Positions 35,742 to 46,203 are shown, numbered from the stretch's first letter. The stretch: DNA of 47,542 nucleotides from Spirochaetaceae bacterium (GCA_026418115.1 JAOABY010000012.1:1-47542); one strand, 5' to 3'. The notes: generated by a model from the letters alone, not told the origin. Made by a program: numbers and translations.

Positions 35742-38432
35742 ATGGCCGAATCTCCAATGACTGAGCAGCTTCAGCTCATGCTGAATGAAGAAAAGTGGAC
35801 AAGAACCCTCATTGCATCCTACACAAAGGCAGAACTCGAGAGCCTCGACCGCTTTATCGAAGAGGCCGAGATGCAGAATCTCTCGGAGGATTTCCGAAAA
35901 ATCTGCGTTGATCATCTTGAACATTCGAGAAACAGCGTCAAGGCGCTCTACATCCTTGGCATGCTCAGCATGCGACAGCAGCCGGCAGATGAATCCTATC
36001 TGCTGCAACTCATGGATCAGTTCCAGGAAGCGAAGAAATTCACCATTGTCGAGCATATCTGCAACCGGATTCTTGACCATGGAGAAAACCGTATCGCGCT
36101 TGCTCGCCTGGCAGAGTGCTATACCGAAGAAGGCAAGCTCGATCAGCGTTTTGAGATCTGGCTCAGGCTTGTACGCATTGATCCTGAAGAGGCGGATCTG
36201 GCAAAGCTTATTGCCGAAAAATATGAAGAAGACGGCGAGATCGAGAGTGCCATTGAATACTACAAGAAGGCTCTTCTGCGTTTCATCAACAAGGGGCTTT
36301 TCTCGAATGTCAAGGAAGTTTGGAACCGCCTCATCGAACTGGCTCCCGATGAGATCGATTTTTTCTTCCATGCACAAAAGAAAATTGCCAAGCAGATCTC
36401 TCCTGAAAAGGCATCCCTGCTGCTCATGAGCCTCTACGAGTTCTACAAGAAAGGCAGCAAGTGGACAACGGCGCTCGATATTCTCAAGACCATAATCGAG
36501 TACGACGAGCGACTGCCACAGCTCAGAAAAGAGCTTCTTGATTGCTATACCGCTCTCTATGGCGGACACTCCATGTTCGACGAATGTGTACGACTCTCCA
36601 ATATCAATCAGTCCTACCGTTCGCTCCACGAGGCGATGGAAGACTTTGAGAAGCGCATTGCGTTCGACAAGGGAAATTTCGTATTTCACAGGGCATGGAG
36701 CATCGGGCGGATCGCCAACATTTCCAATGACGAAATTATAATTGATTTCGTGAAGTCCAGAGGACATCGAATGTCACTCAAGATGGCATTCGACAGTCTC
36801 CAGACTCTCTCCAGGGAACATATCTGGGTACTCAAGGCAATCTGGCCAAAAGAAAAACTCAGGGACAAAGTCAAGAACGATCCTGCCTGGGCACTCAAAA
36901 CCATCATCAAGAGTTTTGACAACAAGGCAGACATGAAGCGCATCAAGGCGGAGCTGGTGCCTGCCGTACTGTCTGCATCCGAGTGGAATACCTGGAGTGC
37001 AAAGGCAAAGGAAGTACTCAAGACCGATCCGATGTTTGGCAATGCCGAGGATGATATCGGTACGTTCATAGTGAGAGACCGGCCTCTGTCATTTGAAGAA
37101 AAGATCTACGCCCAGTTCAAGGCTGAAAAGAATTTCTTCTCTCGCGTGCACTTCTTCAGAGAATATATCGAGATCAAGGGACTCGACGACCTGGACAACG
37201 ATTACTTCAACGACATGCTCACCTATTTCTCATCATTCCTCAAACAGGGTCAGGCAGTCACCGAATTTGTTATCGGATCATACCTGCTCTTCAAGGATCT
37301 GGCTTCCCAGTACCCCAAGTTCCAGGAATTCCTCACCACGAGCTTCTCTGAACTTTTCACCCAGATCGAGAATCCTGTTGAAGTGTTCCTGGGCCTCAAG
37401 GATACTGAACTGAAGAATCGCTTCATTAGAGAGATCAAGCTGCTGCCTCAGTGGACTACCATCTATCTCATGCTCCTCCCCCACGCCCGCCTGAAGAGCA
37501 TGATCGAAGATCTCAAGTCGGCAGGTGAAGTTGACAAGATCAAGCAGCTTGCCATCTTCATTGTCGAGAACTATAAGGACATGAGGGAGGCTTTCATCTG
37601 GATTGCAAAGGATCTCCGCGAGGAAGAGTGGTTCAGGGAGCTTGGCATTCTTCAGGAAAAGATCATCCTCACGCTCCTGCACATACTCGATATATCTTTC
37701 AAGGAAATCGAGAACCATAAGGATACGACTGAAAACCGCAAGATCAATCGTCTTGTGCAGAATATTCTGTTCAAGGAAAAGTGGCTGGAAACATTCCTCG
37801 AGAGCTGTGAGCCGAATGTTGCCGAGCGGGTGTACTCCATGCTTGCCGACATAAAGGATCTGGATCCTGCAATCAGAATTGATATCCGCAAGAAACTGTC
37901 AGAGCGGCTGCCGTCACTCAAGTTCTATGATGTTGATGAAAAGCTCACCGTCTCCCGAGGACTCATGGTGACTGCCACGAAGTATCAGGAGAAGGTGCAA
38001 CTGCTCAACCACATCATGGAAGTTGAAGTTCCTGCGAACCAGCGTGAGATTGATGAAGCCCGCCAGCTTGGCGACCTCAGAGAGAACGCAGAATACAAGG
38101 CGGCGCGCGAGCGTCAGGATGAACTCAATGCCAAAGTTGGCAAGCTCAAGAACGAGCTGGAGAGGGCGCGCATTGTCGATCCCGAAAGCATCACTACCGG
38201 CAAGATCGGATTTGGCACTATTGCGAAGCTTCTGAATCTAGAAACGCAGGAAACGGAAACCTATACCATTTTTGGGCCCTGGGAATCTGATCCTGATAAC
38301 AGAATCATCAGCTATCTCTCCCCATTTGGAAAACATCTGATGAATCACAAGGTGGGAGATATCATAAGCTTTACCATCAATGAACGTTCTTTCAGGTTCA
38401 GGGTTGAATCAATAGAAAAGGCTCCATTCTGA
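35742..38432 (+). CDS. greA: Large fusion protein: helical-repeat N-terminus plus GreA
   Basis: The 896-residue protein ends in a complete GreA factor (about 741-896), which rescues backtracked RNA polymerase by stimulating transcript cleavage. The GreA coiled-coil tip reads GDLRENAEYKAARE; Asp778 and Glu781 match the acidic pair needed for cleavage. The FKBP-like C-terminal domain follows. The first 740 residues are charged helical repeats with TPR-like units (CNRILDHGENRIALARLAEC, YEEDGEIESAIEYYKKALLR) and no catalytic motif I recognise. Borrelia and Treponema have similar fusions as I recall. I start it at the ATG at 35742, after GAGGAG; a frame from 35694 overlaps the upstream gene. Confidence 0.93.
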   Translation: MAESPMTEQLQLMLNEEKWTRTLIASYTKAELESLDRFIEEAEMQNLSEDFRKICVDHLEHSRNSVKALYILGMLSMRQQPADESYLLQLMDQFQEAKKFTIVEHICNRILDHGENRIALARLAECYTEEGKLDQRFEIWLRLVRIDPEEADLAKLIAEKYEEDGEIESAIEYYKKALLRFINKGLFSNVKEVWNRLIELAPDEIDFFFHAQKKIAKQISPEKASLLLMSLYEFYKKGSKWTTALDILKTIIEYDERLPQLRKELLDCYTALYGGHSMFDECVRLSNINQSYRSLHEAMEDFEKRIAFDKGNFVFHRAWSIGRIANISNDEIIIDFVKSRGHRMSLKMAFDSLQTLSREHIWVLKAIWPKEKLRDKVKNDPAWALKTIIKSFDNKADMKRIKAELVPAVLSASEWNTWSAKAKEVLKTDPMFGNAEDDIGTFIVRDRPLSFEEKIYAQFKAEKNFFSRVHFFREYIEIKGLDDLDNDYFNDMLTYFSSFLKQGQAVTEFVIGSYLLFKDLASQYPKFQEFLTTSFSELFTQIENPVEVFLGLKDTELKNRFIREIKLLPQWTTIYLMLLPHARLKSMIEDLKSAGEVDKIKQLAIFIVENYKDMREAFIWIAKDLREEEWFRELGILQEKIILTLLHILDISFKEIENHKDTTENRKINRLVQNILFKEKWLETFLESCEPNVAERVYSMLADIKDLDPAIRIDIRKKLSERLPSLKFYDVDEKLTVSRGLMVTATKYQEKVQLLNHIMEVEVPANQREIDEARQLGDLRENAEYKAARERQDELNAKVGKLKNELERARIVDPESITTGKIGFGTIAKLLNLETQETETYTIFGPWESDPDNRIISYLSPFGKHLMNHKVGDIISFTINERSFRFRVESIEKAPF

Positions 38433-38433
38433 A

Positions 38434-38473
38434 AAAGGAGAAGGCGCGGGCATGGTTCCGCGCCTTCTCCTTT
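38434..38473. terminator. Bidirectional terminator between greA and tgt
   Basis: A perfect 16-bp inverted repeat, AAAGGAGAAGGCGCGG (38434-38449) and its complement (38458-38473), with an 8-nt loop. It begins 1 nt after the greA stop. The arms end in CTCCTTT or its mirror, so it can stop both convergent operons. Confidence 0.88.
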
Positions 38474-38511
38474 CCGTATGCTGCATCCTGCGGCATGCAC
38501 GCCGATAAAAT

Positions 38512-39666
38512 TCAATTTTCACCTGTCTCTTCGGAAGCATTCCCTTCATATAGGGACAGCCAGTCTTTTGCGAAGGAAGCAAATCGATCCTGCCTGATGG
38601 CCTCCCGCACCTGTCGCATGAAATCCGCCATGAAATGCAGATTATGACGCGTGGCCAGCATTGCATAGAGAATTTCATTGTTCCTGAAGAGATGGTGCAG
38701 GTAGGCCCTGCTGTAGGTACTGCAGACAGAACAGCTGCACTTTGCATCAATTGGACGGAAATCGGTTCTGAACTGTGCCTTTTTGATGACGATCTGGCCT
38801 TCTGAGGTAAACAGAAGACCATTGCGGGCAGTTCTGGTGGGATAGACACAGTCGAACATGTCAATTCCGTTTCGAACTGCTTCGATGATGTAATCGGGCG
38901 TGCCGATGCCCATGACATAGCGGGGTTTTTCTGCCGGCAGCATGGCGGCCGTATAGGCGAGGAATTCCTTATATGCTTCTGCCGGTTCGCCTATTGAAAG
39001 GCCGCCGATGGCAAGACCCGGCAAATCGAGAGAAACAATCTGTTCCACGCTAATCTTTCTGAGCTCGTGATAGAAATTACCCTGAATGATGCCAAAAAGA
39101 TTGCCAAGGTAGCCTTGCTCGCGCTTTTCGAGCCAACGGGCCCGGGCTCTCTTTGCCCATTCAAATGTGAGCATGGTTGCCCGGTATGCTCTTTTCTCGC
39201 TCTCTCCCCACGGAGGGCAGATGTCGAGTGCCATCTGGATATCTGAATTGAAGGCAGTCTGAATGTCGACAACATGTTCGGGAGTCAGAAGGTGCGAGGA
39301 ACCATCTATGTGCGATTTGAATCGCACGCCTTCATCAAGGATTTTTCTGAATTGCGCAAGAGAGAATACCTGAAATCCACCTGAATCAGTCAGGAAATTG
39401 CCTTTCCACCCGGAAAAGCCATGGAGGCCTCCAGCCTGGCGAATAATGTCAGGGCCTGGTCTGAGATAGAGATGATAGGTGTTTGCCAGAATGATATCAT
39501 AGCCCATTCCCTCAAGATCTCGAGGTTCAATTGCCTTGACCGTGGCATTGGTACCTACTGGCATGAACACCGGTGTTTCTACTGTACCATGAGGAAGATG
39601 GAGGATGCCGGTCCTCGCTCTTGAGGTAGTATCCGCGTGTGTCTCGGTAAAAATTCTATGCTGCAT
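38512..39666 (-). CDS. tgt: tRNA-guanine transglycosylase
   Basis: The 384-residue enzyme exchanges guanine-34 for the queuosine precursor preQ1 in tRNAs with GUN anticodons. Asp94 in LTDSGGFQVFSL is the general base and Asp272 in FDCVYPTRTARNG the nucleophile. Zinc ligands are Cys310, Cys312, Cys315 and His341. I start it at MQHRIFTETH (39666), which fits the family N-terminus. A longer frame to 39732 lies 3 nt from the lptG stop and has no better ribosome site. It is the last gene of the truB-to-tgt run. Confidence 0.95.
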   Translation of the reverse strand: MQHRIFTETHADTTSRARTGILHLPHGTVETPVFMPVGTNATVKAIEPRDLEGMGYDIILANTYHLYLRPGPDIIRQAGGLHGFSGWKGNFLTDSGGFQVFSLAQFRKILDEGVRFKSHIDGSSHLLTPEHVVDIQTAFNSDIQMALDICPPWGESEKRAYRATMLTFEWAKRARARWLEKREQGYLGNLFGIIQGNFYHELRKISVEQIVSLDLPGLAIGGLSIGEPAEAYKEFLAYTAAMLPAEKPRYVMGIGTPDYIIEAVRNGIDMFDCVYPTRTARNGLLFTSEGQIVIKKAQFRTDFRPIDAKCSCSVCSTYSRAYLHHLFRNNEILYAMLATRHNLHFMADFMRQVREAIRQDRFASFAKDWLSLYEGNASEETGEN

Positions 39667-39735
39667 GGCCCGCGCATCATAGTCCAGAAAATGGCAAATT
39701 GGCAAGCTGGTATGCGGACAGCTCCCTGACATGAA

Positions 39736-40866
39736 TCATGTTTTGGCCTTGGCAAAAGCGAGCAATGAAACAACGCTGAAGAGAATCATCACCGACCAGA
39801 GCGCAAGTGAAGGATCGATCAGCAATGCCCGAGCCGCAAGAGAAGCCAGCATCTGTCCTACATAGTACATTGTGGCAGTCACCAGGCTGAGCACAAGGCT
39901 GATAAGGAAGGTGCTTCTCCTGTAGCGACCCGCAAAAGCCGCGGCAAGTCCTACGACTACAAGAGGAGTCAGAAGAAAGGAGAATCTCCTATGGTATTCT
40001 ACTTGCGCCTCAACGACTGGAATGCCGGTCTGTCGCAGAAAATCCATAAAGGATCGCAGCTCTCCCATTCTCATCTGGCGTGCATCCTGAGTTGGTTTGG
40101 TAAAACTGGAGGGTGGTTCATTCATGAGAGGATCGGACCACCTGTCAAACGGTTCCCACTGCCAGCCCTGGCCTGTTGAGGTATAGATATCTCCCTGCAA
40201 AAAAATCCAGATACCCTCCTCATGCCGCGCTTCCTGTGCTGATATCCTACGAATTATTTTACCTTCCGCATCCCGTTCCACTACAACCGGATTGAGAAGT
40301 CTTTGCCGCTTTTCATCAAAAAATGAATAGGAATAGACAAGTCTTCCGGCTCGCAGCATCAGTGCAGGTGGCACAGTCGCTGAACCTGTCTCCTGCAGCA
40401 ATCTGTTGCGCAGTTCGTTTCTTGCTCTTCCAAGGGGAATTGCCGCAACATCCTGGACCAGGAATTCCGTGCCACACAGTATGAGTGCAAGGAGAACTAC
40501 TGGAGCAAGAAAGCGCTGGAGAGAGAGCCCGGCACTGAATACAGCAGCCAGTTCGTGATTCGCGTGCCATTCTGCCAGGGTAAAGGAGAGCGCAAACAGA
40601 AAGCCAACCGGCAGTACGTTGATTATATTGCCCGGCATTCCGTAGATTACCCATGCAGCAATTTCAAGGATGTTTGCATTTCTGGCAAGAAACTTCCAAA
40701 GTACGGAAAACAATTCTGCAAGAGAAAGGATAAGAGCCAGGAAAATCGTGGAGCCAGCAGTCCACCGCCCTACCTGACGCCAGAGTGAGTTCCACAGTAT
40801 GAGCGGAAATCCTCCCTTTCTGCGATTTGCCTGAAACGCTGCCGCATCATTGGATTTGCCATTCAT
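39736..40866 (-). CDS. lptG: LptG-like permease of the LPS export ABC transporter
   Basis: The 376-residue YjgP/YjgQ family protein has membrane helices at the N-terminus (TAGSTIFLALILSLAELFSV, IINVLPVGFLFALSFTLAEW), a periplasmic beta-jellyroll in the middle, and three C-terminal helices (FLLTPLVVVGLAAAFAGRYR). LptF and LptG form the membrane part of the LptB2FG extractor. The ATG at 40864-40866 overlaps the lptF stop. A frame open to 40944 lies inside lptF and is rejected. LptF/LptG assignment is by order, since the two are similar. Confidence 0.88.
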   Translation of the reverse strand: MNGKSNDAAAFQANRRKGGFPLILWNSLWRQVGRWTAGSTIFLALILSLAELFSVLWKFLARNANILEIAAWVIYGMPGNIINVLPVGFLFALSFTLAEWHANHELAAVFSAGLSLQRFLAPVVLLALILCGTEFLVQDVAAIPLGRARNELRNRLLQETGSATVPPALMLRAGRLVYSYSFFDEKRQRLLNPVVVERDAEGKIIRRISAQEARHEEGIWIFLQGDIYTSTGQGWQWEPFDRWSDPLMNEPPSSFTKPTQDARQMRMGELRSFMDFLRQTGIPVVEAQVEYHRRFSFLLTPLVVVGLAAAFAGRYRRSTFLISLVLSLVTATMYYVGQMLASLAARALLIDPSLALWSVMILFSVVSLLAFAKAKT

Positions 40867-42170
40867 AACCAATGTCCGGTTCTGATTCTTCTCACCAGCC
40901 ACAGCAGCACTCCCGCAGCTCCCATTACGAGATCGGGCAGCCATACAGCAGCCATGGCATTGAATCCCTGTCGATATCCCATTGTCTGTCCGGCAAACAG
41001 CAGTGCCCAGTATATCACGCAGAAGAACAGTGCAAGCCCGAATCCCGCTGCCCTGCCAGCCTTTCTTGAGCCAAGCCCCAGTGGAAGTGCAAGGAAGGTA
41101 AAGAAAAAGGCCGCAGCAGGAATTGAGTATTTCTTGTAATACTCAAGTTTGTAGACTTGCAGCGATACATCCGTAATATTTCTGGTCCGAATCGAGCGAA
41201 GACTTGTGACAAGATCCCCCACTTTCTGAGCATGATTGCCATCTGGTGCACGCACGGATCCTGAGGGAGAATCTGCCTGCCAGGCATGATAGGCAAGCCG
41301 TAGAGCGTCCTCAGACTGGCGCTGCTGACGTTCCAGATCCTTTTTCCTCTGATCATGGTTGGCCTGTCTTTCCGCAATTCTTGCGCGTATCTGAGCCACA
41401 GACATTTCAGAAGGCGACATGCCGGAAAAGGATTCAATCTGATTTCTGATGCTGAATCTGAGTGTGGCCGTGTCGGCGCTGGTGACTACAAACGCTCCCC
41501 TTCCTTCTGCCGGCAAGGGACGCTGTTCAAGAATGCCCTGCATGGTGAAGAGTGCCGAAAGCCCATCAGGTTCAAATGCAAGCTGCACATCTCTGGCTGA
41601 AAGCACTGATACTGCAGCAGGGTTTTCCTTGTCCAGCATAAGCATGCTGTCGATTATGCTTCCCCGCGCATCGCCGGTCACAATAACCCGCTCGCCATAT
41701 TTCGTCATGCTGTTTGGCCTGAGCTCAATGGTTGCCGATTTTCTGAGAAGCTCGGCATAAACCTTCTGAAAATTCCTTGCCCCTGAAGGCATGAAATTAT
41801 CATTCACCATGAAGGAGAGCACAGAGATGAGCAAGCCCAGTAGGAGAAAAGGGAAATACAGTTCGCCCGGCTTCATGCCAAGGGTGCCCGCAGCAATGAT
41901 TTCATTATCGGCGCTCATGCGCGAAGCCGTCATCAGCGAACCGGCAAGCACGGAAAAAGGAACCGCAATGGCGATTATCGTGGGAAGTGAATAGAAAAGA
42001 AGCCGTGCTACGCTTGCAAGATCTGCTCCTCTGGAGAGAATGTCCTCGGCAAAGAGGAGTATCTGGTTCACCAGAAACACAACAAAGAAAAAGGCGAACG
42101 ATGCGGCGCATGAAAGAAGGATTTCTCCGGCTGTCTTTCTCCATAGAATTGAAGGGATGCTCATGTTCAT
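40863..42170 (-). CDS. lptF: LptF-like permease of the LPS export ABC transporter
   Basis: The 435-residue protein is the paralogue of the next gene. N-terminal helices ([40 protein letters not shown]) are followed by [20 protein letters not shown], the coupling-helix segment that contacts LptB. The jellyroll carries an unusually long charged insertion (about 270-320, [20 protein letters not shown]) that looks like a coiled coil. C-terminal helices end the protein. The ATG at 42168-42170 overlaps the dut stop. Some treponemes lack classical LPS, so the cargo may be another glycolipid (inference). Confidence 0.88.
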   Translation of the reverse strand: MNMSIPSILWRKTAGEILLSCAASFAFFFVVFLVNQILLFAEDILSRGADLASVARLLFYSLPTIIAIAVPFSVLAGSLMTASRMSADNEIIAAGTLGMKPGELYFPFLLLGLLISVLSFMVNDNFMPSGARNFQKVYAELLRKSATIELRPNSMTKYGERVIVTGDARGSIIDSMLMLDKENPAAVSVLSARDVQLAFEPDGLSALFTMQGILEQRPLPAEGRGAFVVTSADTATLRFSIRNQIESFSGMSPSEMSVAQIRARIAERQANHDQRKKDLERQQRQSEDALRLAYHAWQADSPSGSVRAPDGNHAQKVGDLVTSLRSIRTRNITDVSLQVYKLEYYKKYSIPAAAFFFTFLALPLGLGSRKAGRAAGFGLALFFCVIYWALLFAGQTMGYRQGFNAMAAVWLPDLVMGAAGVLLWLVRRIRTGHWL

Positions 42171-42625
42171 ATGCCAGTTGAACCGAACCCACCTTCCCCT
42201 CGCTCTGAGGGGGGAAGATCCTTGCATGGAGAGAAGCGAGCCTGCACCACAGGAGCAATCACCATCTGTGCGATTCTGTCCCCATGCTCGACAGTGAAAG
42301 GTGCATCGCCGAAATTGGCCAGAATGACTTTGATTTCTCCTCTGTAATCCGCATCAATTGTCCCAGGAGTGTTGAGGCAGGTAATGCCATGGCGCGCGGC
42401 AAGTCCTGATCGAGGCCGTATCTGTGCTTCATACCCTGCGGGCAATGCCATGCGGATACCTGTGGGAATAAGCGCACGGCCACCTGGTGGTATGGTGACA
42501 GGCATATCGAGGCAGGCACAGACATCTGCTCCAGCAGCCTGTTCGGTCGCATATGCAGGCAGGGTGGCACTCCCGTCAAGCACAACTGCAACATTCACAG
42601 GGGCGACTTCATTCCGGTGGCTCAT
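42167..42625 (-). CDS. dut: dUTP pyrophosphatase
   Basis: The 152-residue trimeric dUTPase hydrolyses dUTP to dUMP and PPi, keeping uracil out of DNA and feeding thymidylate synthesis. All five motifs are visible: AGADVCA (1), [11 protein letters not shown] (2), [15 protein letters not shown] (3), GDRIAQMVI (4) and [10 protein letters not shown] (5, C-terminal arm). The ATG lies 14 nt inside the end of the M16 peptidase gene. The stop overlaps the lptF start. Confidence 0.96.
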   Translation of the reverse strand: MSHRNEVAPVNVAVVLDGSATLPAYATEQAAGADVCACLDMPVTIPPGGRALIPTGIRMALPAGYEAQIRPRSGLAARHGITCLNTPGTIDADYRGEIKVILANFGDAPFTVEHGDRIAQMVIAPVVQARFSPCKDLPPSERGEGGFGSTGI

Positions 42626-43931
42626 ACCTGCGGTATCCTTTCAATCGGAGGTGTGCAGCAGAAAGTGCACCATGTACGAATCGCGCTCGTGGAAGACTGA
42701 ACCAGCGTTCTGCTTCCAGCTTCAATTCATCGTATCCCAAGGATGCCGGCACCGCAAGGTACTCCTGCATATCAACAAGAGCACCAGTTGCTGCATATTC
42801 GCGGTACATGCGTCGCTGTCTGAAATCCGTATCTTCAGCTTCAAGCTCGAACATGCCCTGCAGCCTGTCAATGACGAATGCATGTTCTTCCCTGCTAATG
42901 CCTTGCCGTGTGAGCCTTTCAAGTTCCTGTTCCAGTGTCTCCAGGGCGGGTAGCAAGGTTGCCTGCTCAGTCTGGAAGTGCACCAGCCAGAGTGCCTCAA
43001 GGGCTTCCGCTGAATAGGTCGATCCTATTGCATAACACAGACCGGTCTCTTCCCTGAGCCTTGCAAAGAGCCTCGAAACAAAGGAGCCACCAGCAAGTTC
43101 GTTGATTGCGGAGCCCATATGGAAAGCACGCAGGGTGCGTGGTACTGACGGCTGACATGCCTGATACACATAGGCGATTGCTGCCTGGCTCTTGTCGTGC
43201 CAGGCGAGTGGAAGCAGTCGTGCAGGAACGGATGGCAGCATAGCGGGTACAGCTGGGGCAACACCCCTTGCTGTCGCATCCCTGAAAAAAGCTTTTCTTT
43301 CTCTGACTATCGAATCTACTGAACTGATGATGAATTCTCTGGCTGCACCCGCATCAACTGCCCCTGCGAGGCATATGAATGCATGTTCAGGCAGAAAATG
43401 CCTGCGATAGAATTCCATGACATCGCAGCGCTGCATCCGCTCCACATCCGAGGCTGTTCCCGCAATTTCCCGACCATATGACTGCCCCTGAAACATTGCA
43501 AGAAAACACCGCTCTGCAGAGCGCTCTTCAGGATCATCTCCTGCCTGCATCAGTTCAGCGGTAATGACATGCTTTTCACGAGAGAACTCTTCTTCTGGAA
43601 AGACAGCAAGAAACACCATCTCAAGCAGAGTTTCCAGAGCATCACGCCAGCAGTGTCTGGGTACGGTGCAGTGAAAGCATATTGAAGAACGTTCCGTGAA
43701 GGCATTCACAATACCGCCGGTTCTTTCGAACGAGCGCAGAATGTCTGCAGCTCTGCGTCGGGCAGTTCCTTTGAATACGAGGTGTTCAATAGCATGAAAA
43801 AAGCCCCGCACGGGGGCTTCTTCATTTCGCGAGCCGAAGGGGAACCATATACCGATCGACACACTGGATGCATATGGCATCACATCGATGGCAAGCCTGG
43901 GCCCTCCAGCGAGCTGCTCAAGCAAGGGCAT
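42609..43931 (-). CDS. M16-family zinc metallopeptidase
   Basis: The 440-residue protein has the inverted zinc motif HxxEH as HAIEH (46-50), in [13 protein letters not shown], and the following [11 protein letters not shown] block of the active half. The second, non-catalytic half is present (about 220-440). It is thus a single-chain pitrilysin/PqqL/YmxG-type peptidase of normal length. GAGG precedes the ATG. Being next to pnp, it resembles the pnp-ymxG arrangement of Bacillus. The substrate is unknown; no signal peptide is seen, so it is probably cytoplasmic. Confidence 0.92.
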   Translation of the reverse strand: MPLLEQLAGGPRLAIDVMPYASSVSIGIWFPFGSRNEEAPVRGFFHAIEHLVFKGTARRRAADILRSFERTGGIVNAFTERSSICFHCTVPRHCWRDALETLLEMVFLAVFPEEEFSREKHVITAELMQAGDDPEERSAERCFLAMFQGQSYGREIAGTASDVERMQRCDVMEFYRRHFLPEHAFICLAGAVDAGAAREFIISSVDSIVRERKAFFRDATARGVAPAVPAMLPSVPARLLPLAWHDKSQAAIAYVYQACQPSVPRTLRAFHMGSAINELAGGSFVSRLFARLREETGLCYAIGSTYSAEALEALWLVHFQTEQATLLPALETLEQELERLTRQGISREEHAFVIDRLQGMFELEAEDTDFRQRRMYREYAATGALVDMQEYLAVPASLGYDELKLEAERWFSLPRARFVHGALSAAHLRLKGYRRYEPPE

Positions 43932-43940
43932 CCATGTACC

Positions 43941-46139
43941 TCAGCGATGGCTGGAATCTCGCCTCGGCGGCCTGCCGTCACGCCTGTCTTCCCTCTGGCG
44001 ATCAGGCGAAGGCCGTGGCTCACCGCGTCGCGGCATGGAGCGATCGGGGCTTTCGCCATTTTCATCGAGAGAATCCACCGCAGCAAGGTTGAGACGGCCA
44101 AGATGATCAATCTCCATCAGTTTTACCTGGATGGTATCGCCCTCTCTGAGGATATCGGTGACCTTTTCCACCCTGCCCTTCGCAAGCCTGGAAATATGGC
44201 AGAGTCCTTCCTTGCCGGGAAGTATTTCTACGAACGCTCCAAAATCCATGATGCGTTTCACGGTGCCGGTATAGATACGGCCAACCTCGGGCTCCTCTAC
44301 CATTGCCAGTACTGCATCCCGGGCATCATATGCAGATTTCTGGTTCTTGCCGTAAATGGTAACATTGCCATCTTCTTCGATATTGATCTGCACATCAAAC
44401 CGTTCGGAGAGTGCCTTGATGTTCTTTCCGGCAGGACCGATCACCATGCCTATCTTTTCCGCATCGATACGGAGGCTGACAACCTGTGGAGCAAACTGGG
44501 AAATCTCGCTCTGAGGTGCGGCTATCGTCTTTTCCATTATTGAAAGAATATGCAGTCTTCCCTTGCGTGCCTGTTCAAGCGCTTTGCGGAGTATTTCCGT
44601 AGAGACACTCGAAATCTTGATGTCCATCTGGAAGCCTGTGATGCCGTCTTTCGTACCCGCAACCTTGAAATCCATATCGCCCAGATGATCCTCATCTCCG
44701 AGAATATCCGACAGTACTGCATAGCGGGTCTCATCGGTGATCAAACCCATGGCAATGCCGGCGACAGGCTTCATGACGGGCACTCCAGCATGCATGAGCG
44801 ACATTGAGGAAGAGCATACTGTGGCCATCGAAGATGAACCATTCGACTCCAGAACCTCTGCTACGACTCGAATGGTATAGGGGAATTTCTCCTTGGGAGG
44901 CAGCATCGGTTCAATTGAGCGCCGTGCGAGGTCGCCATGACCAATTTCACGACGGCCTGTGCTGAGCCTGCCAACTTCACCTACTGAGAAAGGCGGAAAA
45001 TTGTAATGGAGCATGAACCGTTCGCGCCGGTCGCCTTCGATGTCGTCAAAAATCTGCTCATCAAAGACTGTTCCCAGTGTAGTGACCGCAAGCACCTGAG
45101 TTTCGCCACGTGTGAACATGGCGGAACCATGGGTTCTCGGCAGCAATCCTACCTCGCAGGTGATGGGACGGATATCTTCCAGACCACGGCCATCGACTCT
45201 AAGCCCCTTGTCGAGAATTGAGGATCGAAGAATTTCGTACTGAAGATCATCCATCAGTTTGGAGAAAAGCTTCTTCTGGATATCATCAGTCAGGGCATCC
45301 TGGAATTTTTCCTCAACCTGTGCTATAGCCTGCGCGACCGCCTTCGCACGTTCCTGCTTGATCCTGGTAAAGAGTGCCTTTGAGAGAAGTTCATGGGCAT
45401 ACTGTCTGATTTCTTCTTTCCGGTTGAGTTCAACCTGCAGCGGCGCCAGCGGGAGCTTTTCCTTACCGACCAGGCGGCGGAGCTCTTCAATCGTTGCACA
45501 TATTCGCGCGATCGGCCCTTTTGCGGTTTCGATTGCCTGGATCATCTCCTCTTCAGAGGCTTCATGAGAGCCTCCTTCCACCATGGTGATGCCCCTGGCA
45601 GTACCTGCGACGACAATCTCCAGTTTCGCGCGCTCTATCTGTTCATAGGTGGGATTGATGACGTACTCGCCATCAACAAGACCGATACGTACACAGCCAA
45701 TAGGACCATCAAAGGGGATGTCCGAAATATGGACCGCTGCACTTGCAGCATTTGCTGCTATGACATCGGGCGGATTGATCTGGTCTGCCGAGATGCAGGT
45801 GGGGACGATCTGGATTTCACGACCGAAGGCTTTGTCGAACAAAGGCCTCATCGGCCTGTCGATAATGCGTGATACGAGAATCTCACGGTCCTTGGGTCTT
45901 GTTTCTCTTTTTATGAAACCGCCTGGTATCTTGCCGGCTGCATAGTACTTTTCCGAGTATTCCACGGTGAGCGGCACGAAATCGAGCCCTTCCACGGGAG
46001 TTGAAGCACAGCAGACGGTCGCTATGACGGCCGAACCGCCATAGGTGGCAAATATTGATCCGTTTGCCTGCTTGGCCATTCTGCCAGTTTCAAACACCAG
46101 CACTTCGTTGCCGACCTGACATTCTAGCTTTGTGATCAT
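43941..46139 (-). CDS. pnp: Polyribonucleotide nucleotidyltransferase (PNPase)
   Basis: This 732-residue 3'-5' phosphorolytic exonuclease is a main mRNA-decay enzyme. It has two RNase PH domains (MAKQANGSIFATYGGSAVIA near the start; MFTRGETQVLAVTTLGT and the MEKTIAAPQSEI region in the second). A KH domain (IGMVIGPAGKNIKALSERF) and an S1 domain (GRIYTGTVKRIMDFGAFVEI) follow. The last 40 or so residues are Arg/Asp/Pro-rich (PRRGEPRPSPDRQREDRRDG), a flexible RNA-binding-type tail. GGGAAGGA precedes the ATG. It lies 75 nt downstream of rpsO with a hairpin between. Confidence 0.97.
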   Translation of the reverse strand: MITKLECQVGNEVLVFETGRMAKQANGSIFATYGGSAVIATVCCASTPVEGLDFVPLTVEYSEKYYAAGKIPGGFIKRETRPKDREILVSRIIDRPMRPLFDKAFGREIQIVPTCISADQINPPDVIAANAASAAVHISDIPFDGPIGCVRIGLVDGEYVINPTYEQIERAKLEIVVAGTARGITMVEGGSHEASEEEMIQAIETAKGPIARICATIEELRRLVGKEKLPLAPLQVELNRKEEIRQYAHELLSKALFTRIKQERAKAVAQAIAQVEEKFQDALTDDIQKKLFSKLMDDLQYEILRSSILDKGLRVDGRGLEDIRPITCEVGLLPRTHGSAMFTRGETQVLAVTTLGTVFDEQIFDDIEGDRRERFMLHYNFPPFSVGEVGRLSTGRREIGHGDLARRSIEPMLPPKEKFPYTIRVVAEVLESNGSSSMATVCSSSMSLMHAGVPVMKPVAGIAMGLITDETRYAVLSDILGDEDHLGDMDFKVAGTKDGITGFQMDIKISSVSTEILRKALEQARKGRLHILSIMEKTIAAPQSEISQFAPQVVSLRIDAEKIGMVIGPAGKNIKALSERFDVQINIEEDGNVTIYGKNQKSAYDARDAVLAMVEEPEVGRIYTGTVKRIMDFGAFVEILPGKEGLCHISRLAKGRVEKVTDILREGDTIQVKLMEIDHLGRLNLAAVDSLDENGESPDRSMPRRGEPRPSPDRQREDRRDGRPPRRDSSHR

Positions 46140-46177
46140 TCCTTCCCTTCTTTGTTGTTGTTCGATGGAGAAATGTA

Positions 46178-46203
46178 CCGCGGCATGCTTGCGGCTGCCG
46201 CGG
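46178..46203 (-). promoter_or_regulatory. Hairpin in the rpsO-pnp intergenic region
   Basis: CCGCGGCA (46178-46185) pairs perfectly with TGCCGCGG (46196-46203) across a 10-nt loop, and no T tract follows. In E. coli a hairpin at the same place, between rpsO and pnp, is cut by RNase III and allows PNPase to repress its own synthesis. This one is shorter, so it may be a processing site, an attenuator, or a simple stabiliser of rpsO mRNA. Confidence 0.6.
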
